NCBI RefSeq assembly: GCF_001875665.1
Contig: NZ_MLAL01000028.1
Location: 123,426-187,425 of the forward strand
DNA length: 64,000 bases
Origin: Corynebacterium sp. NML130628
Lineage (GTDB): Bacteria > Actinomycetota > Actinomycetes > Mycobacteriales > Mycobacteriaceae
Direction of reading: 5' to 3'
The notes beneath the pieces are model-generated. The model saw only the letters and a program-made list of their open reading frames with translations, made no database searches and was not told where the DNA came from. This document shows, piece after piece, positions 16,813 through 26,241 of this stretch. The translations under genes were made by a program, and so were the position numbers. Position 1 is the first letter of the stretch, and each line of letters opens with the position of its first letter.

Positions 16813-18345
16813 CTAGTGGTGATGCCCCTCGGGCATCGGCCGCAGGCTCGCCTCCTGCCCAGGCTCAACCATGACGAACTGCCCCATCATCCCTTCATCT
16901 TCGTGGAAGAGCATGTGGCAGTGGTACATGTACGCCAGGGTCGGATCCGGGTGCCAGCCGAACTCCACGATGAGGGTGACGGTTGACAGTGGCGGTACGT
17001 AGATCGTGTCGTGCCAGCCTTCGGTGAATGCGACGTCGCCGTTGTCCACCTTGTCCACCAGGAACCTGGCGTTGTGGACGTGGAAGTTGTGTGGCCAGTC
17101 GGAGTTCTCGTTGGTGACGCGCCAGATTTCCGGCCCGTTGTGGTCGATGACGAAGTCGACGCGTTCCATGTCCATGGATTGCTCGTTGATTTGGAAGCCG
17201 TTGAGTCGGAATTCACGCGTCGGCGCGCCGCTGACATCGGGGCGCACCACGGGGATAAGTTGCGTCGGTAGCGCGTCGAGCGGAGTGTCGTGTGTCGGGG
17301 CTGCGATCTCAAGCAGGTCGAAGGTGTCTTGCAGACCAAACCCGTTGGCGACTTCTTCATCGGGCAGGCCTCCCCCGTTCGGGACGCCGTCGCTGCGCAA
17401 CATCAGGTCCTTGCCCGCCTCAAGGTCAACAATGATCTCTACCCGCTCGCCCGGGCTCAGGAGTACTGCGTCGGCTTCGATGGGGGCGTCGAGAAGCCCC
17501 TGATCTGTCGCGATGACGTTGAACGGCACGCCGAGGCTGAGGTGGTGGAAGCGCATCGTTGCACCGTTGAAAATGCGAAGTCGCACACGGCTTGTCGACG
17601 CCTCAAAGCGCGGCTTCGTGATGCCGTTAATCAGTGGCGTAGTCCCGAGAAGACCGTAGGTCGGGTCGATGGTTTCGTCGAGCTGGCCGTCCTCGGTGAA
17701 CTTCGCATCCGTGATGATGACGGGGATGTCGTCGACGCCATACTCCTGCGGTAGACCGAGTGCATCGGCTGCTTCGTCGGCTATAACGATGCCGCCGGCG
17801 AGACCGCGGTACGCGTGCAGCGCAGAAATCTCGTGCGGATGCGGGTGGTACCAGCAGGTAGACGCCGCCTGTTCGACCTGCCAGGTCGGTTCCCAGCTCG
17901 TTCCGGGGTCAAAGATGAGGGCTGGCCCGCCGTCGGCCGCCGCGGGTAGGTGTAGACCGTGCCAGTGGACCACCGTTGGCTCGTCGAGCTCGTTGTTCAC
18001 CTTCATCTCGATCGTTTCGCCTTGACGCATGTACAGCGTAGGTCCAAGCCAGGGGCCGTTGAAGCCCCACGTCTTCGTGATGGTGCCGGGCACGATTTCG
18101 TACTCGCCTTGCTGCGCCGTCAGCTCAAAACTACGCGTGGTGCCGTTGAGTGTGCCCTGCTCGAGCGGCGGGATGGGCAGCGGCCGGGCCGCAGCCTCGG
18201 CGCCAGCGGGCGCCACCTGGCCGGACCGTACCCCGCCTGACCCTTCCCCGGCGCACGCTGCCAGCACTGCTACCTGCGTTAACAGTGCCCCTTTGAAGAA
18301 TGTCCTTCTGCTGATGACGTTACGGTTGGCACGTGCCAAAGCCAT
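16813..18345 (-). CDS. Tat-exported multicopper oxidase (lipoprotein-type signal)
   Basis: A 510-aa oxidase of the CueO/FtsP/laccase-like family, which couples one-electron oxidation of a substrate (often Cu(I) or phenols) to reduction of O2. All copper-binding motifs are present: HWHGLHLP, TCWYHPHPHE, WPHNFHVHN, and the C-terminal YMYHCHMLFHEDEGMMGQF. The signal peptide has a twin-arginine motif (VISRRTFFKG) followed by a lipobox-like LAAC. The ATG at 18345 is chosen because GAGGAGAA precedes it. It is divergent from an MFS transporter gene; no copper chaperone or regulator lies nearby. A role in copper tolerance is an inference only. Confidence 0.92.
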   Translation of the reverse strand: MALARANRNVISRRTFFKGALLTQVAVLAACAGEGSGGVRSGQVAPAGAEAAARPLPIPPLEQGTLNGTTRSFELTAQQGEYEIVPGTITKTWGFNGPWLGPTLYMRQGETIEMKVNNELDEPTVVHWHGLHLPAAADGGPALIFDPGTSWEPTWQVEQAASTCWYHPHPHEISALHAYRGLAGGIVIADEAADALGLPQEYGVDDIPVIITDAKFTEDGQLDETIDPTYGLLGTTPLINGITKPRFEASTSRVRLRIFNGATMRFHHLSLGVPFNVIATDQGLLDAPIEADAVLLSPGERVEIIVDLEAGKDLMLRSDGVPNGGGLPDEEVANGFGLQDTFDLLEIAAPTHDTPLDALPTQLIPVVRPDVSGAPTREFRLNGFQINEQSMDMERVDFVIDHNGPEIWRVTNENSDWPHNFHVHNARFLVDKVDNGDVAFTEGWHDTIYVPPLSTVTLIVEFGWHPDPTLAYMYHCHMLFHEDEGMMGQFVMVEPGQEASLRPMPEGHHH

Positions 18346-18386
18346 TGCTTCTCCTCGTCCGAATGTATAAACCCTGCTGCCGACCC

Positions 18387-18392
18387 TACTAT
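18387..18392 (+). promoter_or_regulatory. Leaderless -10 box of the MFS gene
   Basis: TACTAT, seven bases before the ATG at 18400, with no Shine-Dalgarno. Confidence 0.5.
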
Positions 18393-18399
18393 CTTTGGT

Positions 18400-19626
18400 A
18401 TGACGTCTCACGAGGAGTACAACGCACGCCGCTTCGTATGGTCCAACGGTCTGCAGGGCATCGGCGACCAAATCGTCGCCGCGAAGACGGTCCTGCCGTG
18501 GCTGTTCACTGCTGCCGGGGTTCCAGCCCTGTTTACTGCGTTTTTGGTGCCGATCCGCGAATCGGGCTCGATGTTGCCGCAAGCCGCGTTGAGCCCCTGG
18601 GTCACATCGCAGCGCTCACGAAAGTGGGTGTGGTTGGTTGGTTCGTGGGGCCAGGCTGCATCAGCTGGGCTCATTGCACTCTCTGCAGCGCTACTCAGCG
18701 GTGCAGCCTTGGGCGTTGCGGTTGTGGTTCTGCTCGCGGCGCTGTCTCTGTTCCGCGCATTGTGCTCAATCTCCGGCAAAGATGTGCAGGGCCGAACTAT
18801 CTCGAAGGGCCGACGCGGACTCATCACGGGACAAGCGACCGCACTGTCCGGTGCAGTCACCCTCGCAATCGGTGTGCTGTTCGCAATTCTGCCGAATGAT
18901 CTGCCTCGATGGTTGCTCGTGACGCTCCTCGCGGTAGGCGCTTCAACCTGGGCGTTCGCCTCATTGGTATTCGGAACCATCAAGGAGCCGGAAGAGGAAC
19001 CTTCAAAGGCCTCCAGCAAGGGATGGGCCCGGCAAACCTGGGACCTCATCAAAGACGACAAAGACCTCCAGAGATTCCTCATCGTTCGATCGCTCATGCT
19101 GGTCACTGCCCTTTCGACGCCTTTTATTGTCGTACTCGCCCAGCATGAAGGCACGAATCTTTCTTCCCTCGGCGGCTTCATCCTGGCCTCGGGTGGTGCC
19201 GCACTCGTCGGCGGAAAGGTCTCAGGCTTGTGGGCGGATAAGTCGTCGAAAAACGCGATGGCGTGGGCCGCTGCCGCCGCATCCGGCGTGCTTGTGCTCT
19301 TGGTGATGTCCGCGCATTGGCTTTCCCCCGATGTGAACCGCTGGGTCATGCCGATCGGGTTCTTCCTGGTCAACCTGGCGCACACCACGGTGCGTGTGGC
19401 CCGAAAGACCTACCTCGTGGACATGGCCGAAGGCGATCGACGCACAATGATCACGGGGGCCGCGAACACTGCGATGGGCGTCGTGCTGCTGATTGTTGGC
19501 GCTGTTTCCTCGGCAGTTTCGGTCCTTGGATCTGAGGCGACGCTGCTGTTCTTAGCTGCAGTCGGTGCGGTCGGTGTGTGGCGCGCGGCAGGTTTGAAGG
19601 ATGTGTCTGCAAACTCACGCGCGTAG
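18400..19626 (+). CDS. MFS transporter
   Basis: A 408-aa protein with about twelve hydrophobic segments in two halves, separated by a charged central loop (TIKEPEEEPSKASSKGWARQ, about residues 192-211). It has the general look of a major facilitator transporter, with GGKVSGLWADKSSK resembling the loop-8 repeat of the A motif. No substrate can be assigned. It is leaderless, and divergent from the multicopper oxidase with a 54-bp gap. glmU follows after about 65 bases with its own ribosome-binding site. Confidence 0.8.
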   Translation: MTSHEEYNARRFVWSNGLQGIGDQIVAAKTVLPWLFTAAGVPALFTAFLVPIRESGSMLPQAALSPWVTSQRSRKWVWLVGSWGQAASAGLIALSAALLSGAALGVAVVVLLAALSLFRALCSISGKDVQGRTISKGRRGLITGQATALSGAVTLAIGVLFAILPNDLPRWLLVTLLAVGASTWAFASLVFGTIKEPEEEPSKASSKGWARQTWDLIKDDKDLQRFLIVRSLMLVTALSTPFIVVLAQHEGTNLSSLGGFILASGGAALVGGKVSGLWADKSSKNAMAWAAAAASGVLVLLVMSAHWLSPDVNRWVMPIGFFLVNLAHTTVRVARKTYLVDMAEGDRRTMITGAANTAMGVVLLIVGAVSSAVSVLGSEATLLFLAAVGAVGVWRAAGLKDVSANSRA

Positions 19627-19692
19627 CGCGTTATGCTGTTGTGCAGTTGGTTTAATACCTCATTCACCGATGAATTAAGGAGTACCCGTTCA

Positions 19693-21132
19693 GTGGTAAA
19701 TCATCCTGAATGCGCAGTCGTTGTCCTCGCAGCAGGTGCGGGCACGCGCATGAAGTCCAGCATCCAGAAAACACTGCACAAGATCGGCGGACGCAGCCTG
19801 CTCGCGCACTCACTGCACGCAGCTAATGCGGTTGGGCCACAGGAGCTCGTCGCTGTCGTCGGTCACCAACGCGATCAAGTCTCCCCCGCTGTTGATGCCA
19901 TCGCCGAAGAGATGGGACGCAGCATCAAACAGGCAGTTCAGGAGGAGCAAAACGGCACGGGGCACGCGGTACAGTGCGGGCTCGAGGTCATCCCAGACTT
20001 CGAGGGCACTGTCGTTGTCACGAACGGTGATGTGCCACTGTTGCAGCCAGCTACAATCACCGAGCTTATCGACGCCCACAAGACCACCAGCGCTGCCGTC
20101 ACCGTCCTCTCGCTCGAGTTCGACGACCCGACCGGCTACGGCCGCATCATCCGCGATGCTTCCGGCAACGTGCTGGAAATCGTGGAGGAAAAGGACGCCA
20201 ACGAGGAACAAAAGAAGGTCCGCGAGGTCAACTCCGGTGTATTTGCCTTCGACGCCGCCGTACTGCGCGACGCGCTGACCCGCATCGACGCCAACAACGC
20301 GCAGGGTGAGCTCTACATCACCGACGTACTCGGCATCGCGCGCGGCGACGGCAAGGCCGTAAGCGCGTACGTCGCGAAGGATCCCCGTGAGCTGGCTGGC
20401 GTGAACGATCGCGTGCAGCTCGCCGAAGCCGGCAAGGAGCTCAACCGCCGCCTGGTCGAGCGCGCCATGCGCGCCGGCGCTACCGTCGTCGACCCTGCTA
20501 CGACCTGGATCGGGGTGGACGTCGAGATCGGCCAGGACGTCATCATCCATCCGAACACGCAACTGTGGGGCTCAACGGTGATCGGTGACGGCGCCACAAT
20601 TGGCCCTGACACCACGTTGACCGATATGGAGGTTGGCGAGGGCGCACAGGTTGTCCGCACGCAGGGCTCCCTCTCCGTCATCGGCGCGAACGCCAACGTC
20701 GGCCCGTTCACGTTCATCCGCCCAGGAACCGAACTTGGCGCGAACGGCAAGCTCGGCGGCTTCGTCGAGGCCAAGAACGCGAAGATCGGGGAAGGCTCCA
20801 AGGTGCCACACCTGACCTACATTGGCGACGCCACCGTCGGCCGCGAGTCCAACATCGGAGCCTCTTCGGTGTTCGCGAACTACGACGGCGTACAGAAGCA
20901 CCACACCACGATCGGCGACTACTGCCGCACCGGCTCAGACACGATGTTCGTAGCGCCAGTAACCGTAGGCGATGGCGCGTACACTGGCGCAGGTACGGTG
21001 GTAACGAAAGATGTGCCGGCGGGTGCGCTGGCCATCAAGGAAGGCCATCAGCGCAACATCGAAGGTTGGGTTGAGGCCAACCGCCCGGGTACGGACGCAG
21101 CGAATGCTGCAAAGAAAGCACGCGAGAACTAA
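19693..21132 (+). CDS. glmU: Bifunctional GlmU (GlcN-1-P acetyltransferase / GlcNAc-1-P uridylyltransferase)
   Basis: A 479-aa enzyme making UDP-GlcNAc for peptidoglycan; in actinobacteria UDP-GlcNAc also feeds mycothiol. The N-terminal nucleotidyltransferase has the signature [12 protein letters not shown] and [12 protein letters not shown]. The C-terminal left-handed beta-helix is shown by hexapeptide repeats (for example [13 protein letters not shown]) and carries the acetyltransferase motif [20 protein letters not shown]. The GTG start at 19693 has AAGGAG upstream. prs follows after nine bases, so the two form an operon, as in many Gram-positives. Confidence 0.96.
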   Translation: MVNHPECAVVVLAAGAGTRMKSSIQKTLHKIGGRSLLAHSLHAANAVGPQELVAVVGHQRDQVSPAVDAIAEEMGRSIKQAVQEEQNGTGHAVQCGLEVIPDFEGTVVVTNGDVPLLQPATITELIDAHKTTSAAVTVLSLEFDDPTGYGRIIRDASGNVLEIVEEKDANEEQKKVREVNSGVFAFDAAVLRDALTRIDANNAQGELYITDVLGIARGDGKAVSAYVAKDPRELAGVNDRVQLAEAGKELNRRLVERAMRAGATVVDPATTWIGVDVEIGQDVIIHPNTQLWGSTVIGDGATIGPDTTLTDMEVGEGAQVVRTQGSLSVIGANANVGPFTFIRPGTELGANGKLGGFVEAKNAKIGEGSKVPHLTYIGDATVGRESNIGASSVFANYDGVQKHHTTIGDYCRTGSDTMFVAPVTVGDGAYTGAGTVVTKDVPAGALAIKEGHQRNIEGWVEANRPGTDAANAAKKAREN

Positions 21133-21141
21133 AGGATCACC

Positions 21142-22119
21142 ATGACTGGATACTCCACGGAAAGCCAAAAAGACCTCAAGCTATTTACTGGACGCGCCCA
21201 CCCTGAGCTTGCGGAGGCCGTCGCAAAGTCCCTCAACATCGAGTTGGTACCAACCACCGCCCGCGATTTTGCGAATGGTGAAATCTTTGTTCGCTTCGAA
21301 GAGTCCGTGCGTGGCTCGGACTGCTTCGTGATGCAGTCACACGCGCAGCCCCTGAATAAGTGGCTAATGGAGCAGCTCATCATGATCGATGCGCTCAAGC
21401 GTGGTTCCGCGAAGCGAATTACCGCGATTCTGCCGTTCTACCCGTACGCACGCCAGGACAAGAAGCACCGTGGCCGCGAGCCTATCTCCGCTCGTCTGGT
21501 TGCTGACCTGCTCACCGCTGCTGGTGCGGACCGCATCGTGTCCGTGGACCTGCACACGGATCAGATCCAGGGCTTCTTCGACGGCCCGGTCGACCACATG
21601 CACGCACAGCCAATTCTGGTGGACTACATCAAGTCCAAGTACTCGCTGGATAACCTCGTGGTCGTCTCGCCTGATGCAGGTCGCGTGAAGTCTGCAGAGA
21701 AGTGGGCCAACATGCTGGGCGACGCGCCGATGGCGTTCGTGCATAAGACTCGCGACATCGACGCCGCGAACAAGGTCGTCTCCAACCGCGTTGTCGGCGA
21801 CGTCGACGGCAAGGACTGCATCCTCATGGACGACATGATTGACACCGGCGGCACCATCGCAGGCGCAGTCGGCGTGCTGAAAGAGGCTGGTGCGAAGTCC
21901 GTCGTCATCGCGTGTACCCACGGCGTGTTCTCGGATCCTGCGCGCGAGCGTCTCAGCGACTGCGGCGCCGAGGAAGTAATCACCACCGATACGCTTCCGC
22001 AGAGCACCGAGGGCTGGAAGAACCTCACCGTGCTTTCCATCGCGCCACTGCTGGCGAAGACGATTCGCGAGATTTTCGAAAACGGCTCAGTGACCACCCT
22101 TTTTGAGGGCCAGGCATAA
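21142..22119 (+). CDS. prs: Ribose-phosphate pyrophosphokinase (PRPP synthase)
   Basis: A 325-aa enzyme that transfers pyrophosphate from ATP to ribose-5-phosphate, giving PRPP for nucleotides, histidine, tryptophan and, in this lineage, arabinan precursors. Motifs are the ATP loop RIVSVDLHTDQIQGFFDGPV, the flexible loop around ARQDKKHRGREPISAR, and the PRPP loop ILMDDMIDTGGTIAGAV. It is full length. It sits nine bases after glmU with GGATC as a weak ribosome-binding site, and ends at a strong terminator. Confidence 0.97.
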   Translation: MTGYSTESQKDLKLFTGRAHPELAEAVAKSLNIELVPTTARDFANGEIFVRFEESVRGSDCFVMQSHAQPLNKWLMEQLIMIDALKRGSAKRITAILPFYPYARQDKKHRGREPISARLVADLLTAAGADRIVSVDLHTDQIQGFFDGPVDHMHAQPILVDYIKSKYSLDNLVVVSPDAGRVKSAEKWANMLGDAPMAFVHKTRDIDAANKVVSNRVVGDVDGKDCILMDDMIDTGGTIAGAVGVLKEAGAKSVVIACTHGVFSDPARERLSDCGAEEVITTDTLPQSTEGWKNLTVLSIAPLLAKTIREIFENGSVTTLFEGQA

Positions 22120-22142
22120 CCACGCGCCTCGTTTTCGGCTTC

Positions 22143-22187
22143 CCCCCTTGCGCGCTTCCCTGCGAAGCGGCGTCAAGGGGGTTCTTT
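22143..22187 (+). terminator. Intrinsic terminator of glmU-prs
   Basis: Outer stem CCCCCTTG (22143-22150) with CAAGGGGG (22174-22181), inner stem CGCTTC/GAAGCG, followed by TTCTTTG. Confidence 0.85.
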
Positions 22188-22280
22188 GTACGCACCCAAC
22201 GGTTGTCTAACACAAGTAATTGATTAATGTGTGAAGGAACCTCCGGCTTTCCGGCAACCTTTATCGCAAGGAGTACGCCA

Positions 22281-23657
22281 ATGAGCGGCGATGAACAACA
22301 CCAAGCCACCAGCGATGGTGGTCTGCAGCGCAAGGTGAAAAACCGTCAGCTGCAGATGATCGCATTCGGTTCCTGTATCGGAACTGGCCTATTTCTTGGT
22401 TCTGCGGAATCAATCAGCTATGCGGGCCCAGCGGTCCTGCTGACATTTTTGGTTGTCGGGTTCATTGTCTATCTGCTGATGCGCATGCTCGGCGAGATGG
22501 CAGTTGCGCACCCGGTATCGGGTTCATTTGCGGCCTACGCGCGTGAGTTCATCGGGCCGCGCGCCGGCTTTATCACGGGGTGGAACTGGTGGTTTACGAC
22601 CATTGTGGTGGGCATGATTGAGCTCACCGCGATGGGAACCTTTCTTGACTTCTGGTTCCCGGACATTCCGCACTGGCTCACCGCCCTTGTCACGCTCATC
22701 ATTGTGATGCTTATCAACGCAGCACGTGTCAGTGTGTTCGCGGAGGCCGAGTACTGGCTTTCTTTGTTTAAGGTCATCGCGCTGATCTTGATGATCATTT
22801 TGGGCGTTGTGCTCGTCCTTGGCCTAGGACCGGAGCCAGCGGTTGGCTTCGGGAATTTGTTCGTCCATGGTGGCTTCTTCCCGAACGGTGCATCAGGCGT
22901 GCTGTTCTCCCTGGTTGCGGTGACTTTTACGTTCGGTGGCATCATGTCGATCGGTACCGCCGCCGGCGAGACGGAACACCCGGAAAAGACCATTCCGCGC
23001 GCGGTGAACTCTGTCATTTGGCGCATTCTGGTCTTCTACATCGGTGGCATGAGCGTCATCTTGCTCCTCGCGCCGTGGGATGAGCAGGATATCTCCGCCA
23101 GCCCGTTTGTCAGGGTGCTCTCCTCCGTAGGCATCGACGGCGCCGCGCATGTGCTTAACCTTGTCATCTTGGTGGCGGTTGCTTCCGTGTGCAACACGAT
23201 GACGTACTCGGGAAGCCGAATGCTGCGCGATCTCGCGCGCAACGGACAGGCATCCCCGTTCTTTGCTGCGACGACGAAGAAAGGCCTGCCGCTTCGCGCG
23301 CTGCTCTTCAACGGCGCTCTCATGGGCATCGTCGTCTTCATGAACTACTTCTTTGAGGGCCGCGTATTCGCCATCCTGTTGGCCATCATTGTAGGCTCTG
23401 AGCTCATCACCTGGGCGGCGGTGTGCTTCGCGCACCTGAACTTCCGGAAGACGCACCCCGATGTGTCGTTCCGCGCCCCGTGGTACCCGGTGGCAAACTG
23501 GATCTGCGCTGGGTTCTTCATCCTGGTGCTGGTCTTAATGGCGTTCCTGCCTGACTACCGCACCGGCCTATTCGCCCTGATCGGATGGGTGATCGCACTT
23601 ACCATTATCTGGGCGCTCAAGCCGAAGTCGCGTGCCTCATCCCATCCCATTTCCTAA
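22281..23657 (+). CDS. Amino acid permease (APC superfamily, AAT type)
   Basis: A 458-aa permease with twelve predicted transmembrane segments. The N-terminal signature RQLQMIAFGSCIGTGLFLGS and SGSFAAYAREFIGPRAGFIT are those of AAT-family proton symporters such as AroP, PheP, CycA and GabP. The ATG at 22281 has CAAGGAG upstream; an in-frame ATG at 22227 is less likely. An aminotransferase gene follows after 23 bases, so import and transamination of the same, perhaps aromatic, amino acids is a reasonable inference. The precise substrate is not readable from sequence. Confidence 0.88.
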   Translation: MSGDEQHQATSDGGLQRKVKNRQLQMIAFGSCIGTGLFLGSAESISYAGPAVLLTFLVVGFIVYLLMRMLGEMAVAHPVSGSFAAYAREFIGPRAGFITGWNWWFTTIVVGMIELTAMGTFLDFWFPDIPHWLTALVTLIIVMLINAARVSVFAEAEYWLSLFKVIALILMIILGVVLVLGLGPEPAVGFGNLFVHGGFFPNGASGVLFSLVAVTFTFGGIMSIGTAAGETEHPEKTIPRAVNSVIWRILVFYIGGMSVILLLAPWDEQDISASPFVRVLSSVGIDGAAHVLNLVILVAVASVCNTMTYSGSRMLRDLARNGQASPFFAATTKKGLPLRALLFNGALMGIVVFMNYFFEGRVFAILLAIIVGSELITWAAVCFAHLNFRKTHPDVSFRAPWYPVANWICAGFFILVLVLMAFLPDYRTGLFALIGWVIALTIIWALKPKSRASSHPIS

Positions 23658-23680
23658 GCAATAAGCAAGGAGCATCCAAG

Positions 23681-24745
23681 TTGATTCGCAAAGACCTTGA
23701 TAGCCTGCCGTCCTACGTCCCCGGGCAGAGGAACGAGCGTGCGGTGAAGCTTTCTTCCAACGAGATTGCTGAGGGCCCGCTGCCAGCAGTTGAGGAGGCG
23801 ATGGCGCAGTCGCTGCGCACGGTGAACCGCTACCCCGACATGGGCGCGATGGAGCTGCGCGAAGCGATTGCAGCTTCGCTCGGCGTGCGCCCCGCACAGG
23901 TCGCTGTCGGCACCGGCTCGTCGGCGCTCTGCCAGCAGCTTGTCACGATGACCTCGCAGCCGGGCAACGAGGTGGTCTTCCCGTGGCGCTCGTTCGAGGC
24001 CTACCCAATTTTCGCCCAGATCGCCGGGGCTACTCCTGTTGCAGTGCCCCTGACCGCAGATCATCGAATGGACCTGTCGGCGATGGCGGATGTTATCACC
24101 CCACGGACTTCGCTGGTGTTTGTGTGCAACCCGAATAATCCGACGGGCACCACTATCTCGGAGCGCGAGTGGGCAGATTTTATGGCTCGCGTACCTGAGG
24201 ATGTCATCGTGGCACTTGACGAGGCGTACTTCGAGTACAACGCTGCGGAGGATTCCCCGCGCGGCGTGGATGAAATCCAGGTCTACCCAAATGTCGTGTG
24301 CCTTAGGACGTTCTCCAAGGCGTACGGCCTGGCCGGCGCGCGCGTAGGCTACGCGTTCGGCCAGGAGGAGACGATCGATGCGCTCAATAAGGTTGCGGTT
24401 CCGTTTAGCGTGAGCTCGGTAGCGCAGGTCGGTGCGCTCGCATCGCTTTCGGCGCACGACGAGCTCCACGAGCGTGTCGCACGTACTCGCGCGCAACGCC
24501 AGCGTCTGGTGGATTTTTTCACCGCGTATGGCACACCGCACTCCGAAGCAAACTTCGTGTGGGTGCCTGCGGAAAGCCTCAACGCGTCACCGCAGGAACT
24601 GGCAGCGCAGCTTGCGTCGCATGGGGTGCTTGTTCGCGCATTCGATGAGGGCATCCGGATTACGGTCACGAATGAGACAGAAACCGACACGTGCATTGCT
24701 GCTTGGCAGGCGCTTGACAATGGTGGGCGTCGAAACCTAAGCTAG
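23681..24745 (+). CDS. pat: Aromatic amino acid / histidinol-phosphate-type aminotransferase
   Basis: A 354-aa fold-type I PLP aminotransferase. Motifs are PLPAVEEAMAQSL, NRYPDM, CNPNNPTGT, DEAYFEYN (with Asp/Tyr cofactor contacts) and the Schiff-base lysine in RTFSKAYGLAGARVGY. In corynebacteria the HisC-like enzyme that stands away from the his operon is Pat, which acts on phenylpyruvate; I lean to that name because this gene follows a permease rather than his genes. The TTG start at 23681 has AAGGAG upstream. HisC activity cannot be excluded. Confidence 0.85.
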   Translation: MIRKDLDSLPSYVPGQRNERAVKLSSNEIAEGPLPAVEEAMAQSLRTVNRYPDMGAMELREAIAASLGVRPAQVAVGTGSSALCQQLVTMTSQPGNEVVFPWRSFEAYPIFAQIAGATPVAVPLTADHRMDLSAMADVITPRTSLVFVCNPNNPTGTTISEREWADFMARVPEDVIVALDEAYFEYNAAEDSPRGVDEIQVYPNVVCLRTFSKAYGLAGARVGYAFGQEETIDALNKVAVPFSVSSVAQVGALASLSAHDELHERVARTRAQRQRLVDFFTAYGTPHSEANFVWVPAESLNASPQELAAQLASHGVLVRAFDEGIRITVTNETETDTCIAAWQALDNGGRRNLS

Positions 24746-24768
24746 CTGAGTCTCGGCGAGGGCTGATT

Positions 24769-24857
24769 TTGGCCGTTATCGACGCGATATGTATCTCAGA
24801 CTTTGGCCTGTGATCACTCGACGAGCAACTTGTCCGTTCAGTGGTCACAGGTTTTTT
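24769..24857 (+). promoter_or_regulatory. rplY leader with terminator-like hairpin (possible attenuator)
   Basis: A 12-bp stem (24807-24818 with 24840-24851, one G-U pair, 21-nt loop) is followed by TTTTTT, ending 28 bases before the rplY ATG. A possible promoter lies upstream: TTGGCC (24769-24774), 17 bases, TATCTC (24792-24797). RNA from it would begin almost at the hairpin. The gap after the T-run is too short for a full promoter plus the ribosome-binding site, so the hairpin may lie inside the rplY leader. Alternatively it is simply the pat terminator. Confidence 0.55.
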
Positions 24858-24885
24858 GTGGCCCGATTACAAAGGAGTCACAAAC

Positions 24886-25518
24886 ATGGCTATTACCCCA
24901 ATTGTTGTCCCAGGTCAGAAGCGTGAAGAGTTCGGTAAGGGCGCTGCACGTCGCCTGCGTCGCGACGGCCGCATCCCAGGCGTTCTCTACGAAGCCGGCA
25001 TCGACAACATTCACTTCTCCGTCGACCGCATCGAGATGACCTCCATCGTGCGCAACGAGGGCGTCAACGCCATTGTTGAGCTGGAGCTCGACGGCGAGAA
25101 GCTGCTTGCCATGGTCAAGCACATCGACCAGAATGTGCTGACCCTCGACATCGACCACATCGACTTGCTCGGCATTAAGCGCGGCGAGAAGGTTGTCGTC
25201 GAGGTTCCGGTTGTCACCGTTGGCGAGGCTCACCCAGACGCAGTCGTCCTGGTCGAGTCCGACCTGATCGAGATCGAGATCGACGCGCTGAACATCCCAG
25301 ACGAGATCGAGGTCAGCATCGAGGGCAAGGAGATCGGCGACCTCATCACCGCTGCCGACGTCAAGCTGCCTGAGGGCGCTGAGCTGGTCTCCGCTCCGGA
25401 TCACCTGCTGGTGAACTTCACCTACGAGCAGGTTGACGAGGAGCTCGAGGCCGCAGCTGAGGAAGCAGAAGAGGGCGGCGCTGAGGCTGGCGCTGAGTCC
25501 ACCGAGGTTGAGGAGTAA
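24886..25518 (+). CDS. rplY: 50S ribosomal protein L25 (CTC/TL5 type)
   Basis: A 210-aa protein that binds 5S rRNA in the 50S subunit. The N-terminal L25 beta-barrel begins with the typical KREEFGKGAARRLRRDGRIP; the C-terminal TL5/CTC domain follows, and the protein ends in an acidic Glu/Ala-rich tail (about residues 183-210). The long two-domain form is normal for actinobacteria. The ATG at 24886 has AAAGGAG upstream. It lies directly upstream of two pth genes. Confidence 0.96.
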   Translation: MAITPIVVPGQKREEFGKGAARRLRRDGRIPGVLYEAGIDNIHFSVDRIEMTSIVRNEGVNAIVELELDGEKLLAMVKHIDQNVLTLDIDHIDLLGIKRGEKVVVEVPVVTVGEAHPDAVVLVESDLIEIEIDALNIPDEIEVSIEGKEIGDLITAADVKLPEGAELVSAPDHLLVNFTYEQVDEELEAAAEEAEEGGAEAGAESTEVEE

Positions 25519-25546
25519 ATCTCCCGCCGCTGATCACAGCGTTTCG

Positions 25547-25580
25547 ACGCCCCGTTCCACATGTGAGCGGGGCGTTTTGC
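25547..25580 (+). terminator. Intrinsic terminator of rplY
   Basis: ACGCCCCG (25547-25554) pairs with CGGGGCGT (25568-25575), followed by TTTGCC. Confidence 0.8.
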
Positions 25581-25590
25581 CGTTTGTGCC

Positions 25591-25596
25591 TATGAT
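25591..25596 (+). promoter_or_regulatory. Leaderless -10 box of the first pth gene
   Basis: TATGAT, six bases before the ATG at 25603. Confidence 0.55.
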
Positions 25597-25602
25597 GTGG
25601 GA

Positions 25603-26178
25603 ATGACTGCTTCACCAATCATCGTCGTAGGCCTTGGAAACCCTGGCCCGAAATATGAGGGAACGCGCCACAACGTTGGCGTGCATGTTATCGAGGAGCT
25701 CGCGGGCCGAGCGACGATATCCCGCGCGACGCTGGCGCTACACAAGCGCACCAACACTCAGGTGGCGGAGCTTGCCGCGGGAAGGCTTCTCCCCGATCGC
25801 CGGGTGGTCCTGGCGCGTACACAGAGCTATATGAACGTGTCCGGGGGTCCCGTCAAGGCACTGCTGGATTACTTCGACGCTTCCCCGTCAGATCTGTACG
25901 TGATCCACGACGAGCTGGACCTGCCGCTGGGGGACGTGAAGTTGCGCACCGGCGGAGGCGATCATGGGCACAACGGGTTGAAATCAGTCACCCAATCACT
26001 GTCGAAGCTGAAAAACGGTAAGCAGTATCACAAGCTCGCGGTGGGGATTGGGCGTCCGCCCGGCAAGATGCCACCCGCGGACTATGTGCTGCGCCAGTTC
26101 GCGGCGAAAGAGCAAATCGATGTCGCGATTGCCGTTGCTGATGCGGCCGACGCGTTCATCGCCCACGCGCAGAGTTAA
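25603..26178 (+). CDS. pth: Peptidyl-tRNA hydrolase (first of two)
   Basis: A 191-aa enzyme that releases peptides from peptidyl-tRNA that has dropped off the ribosome. VVGLGNPGPKYEGTRHNVG contains the catalytic His23; YMNVSGGPV, HDELDLPLGDVKLRTGGGDH and GHNGLKSVTQ are the remaining active-site segments. The ATG at 25603 fits leaderless spacing after TATGAT, rather than the GTG at 25597. A paralogue follows at 26242. Confidence 0.95.
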   Translation: MTASPIIVVGLGNPGPKYEGTRHNVGVHVIEELAGRATISRATLALHKRTNTQVAELAAGRLLPDRRVVLARTQSYMNVSGGPVKALLDYFDASPSDLYVIHDELDLPLGDVKLRTGGGDHGHNGLKSVTQSLSKLKNGKQYHKLAVGIGRPPGKMPPADYVLRQFAAKEQIDVAIAVADAADAFIAHAQS

Positions 26179-26228
26179 CACTCCCCTGCCCTCCACGCCT
26201 TCGCCGTGAGAATCGAGGGGTTCTGCCT

Positions 26229-26234
26229 TAGACT
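26229..26234 (+). promoter_or_regulatory. Leaderless -10 box of the second pth gene
   Basis: TAGACT, seven bases before the GTG at 26242; no Shine-Dalgarno is visible. Confidence 0.5.
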
Positions 26235-26241
26235 GGCCTCC

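Noticed and set aside
23681..24745. Naming the aminotransferase hisC
   Set aside because: Similarity allows it, but there is no his operon here and the neighbour is a permease; Pat is the better, still unproven, name.
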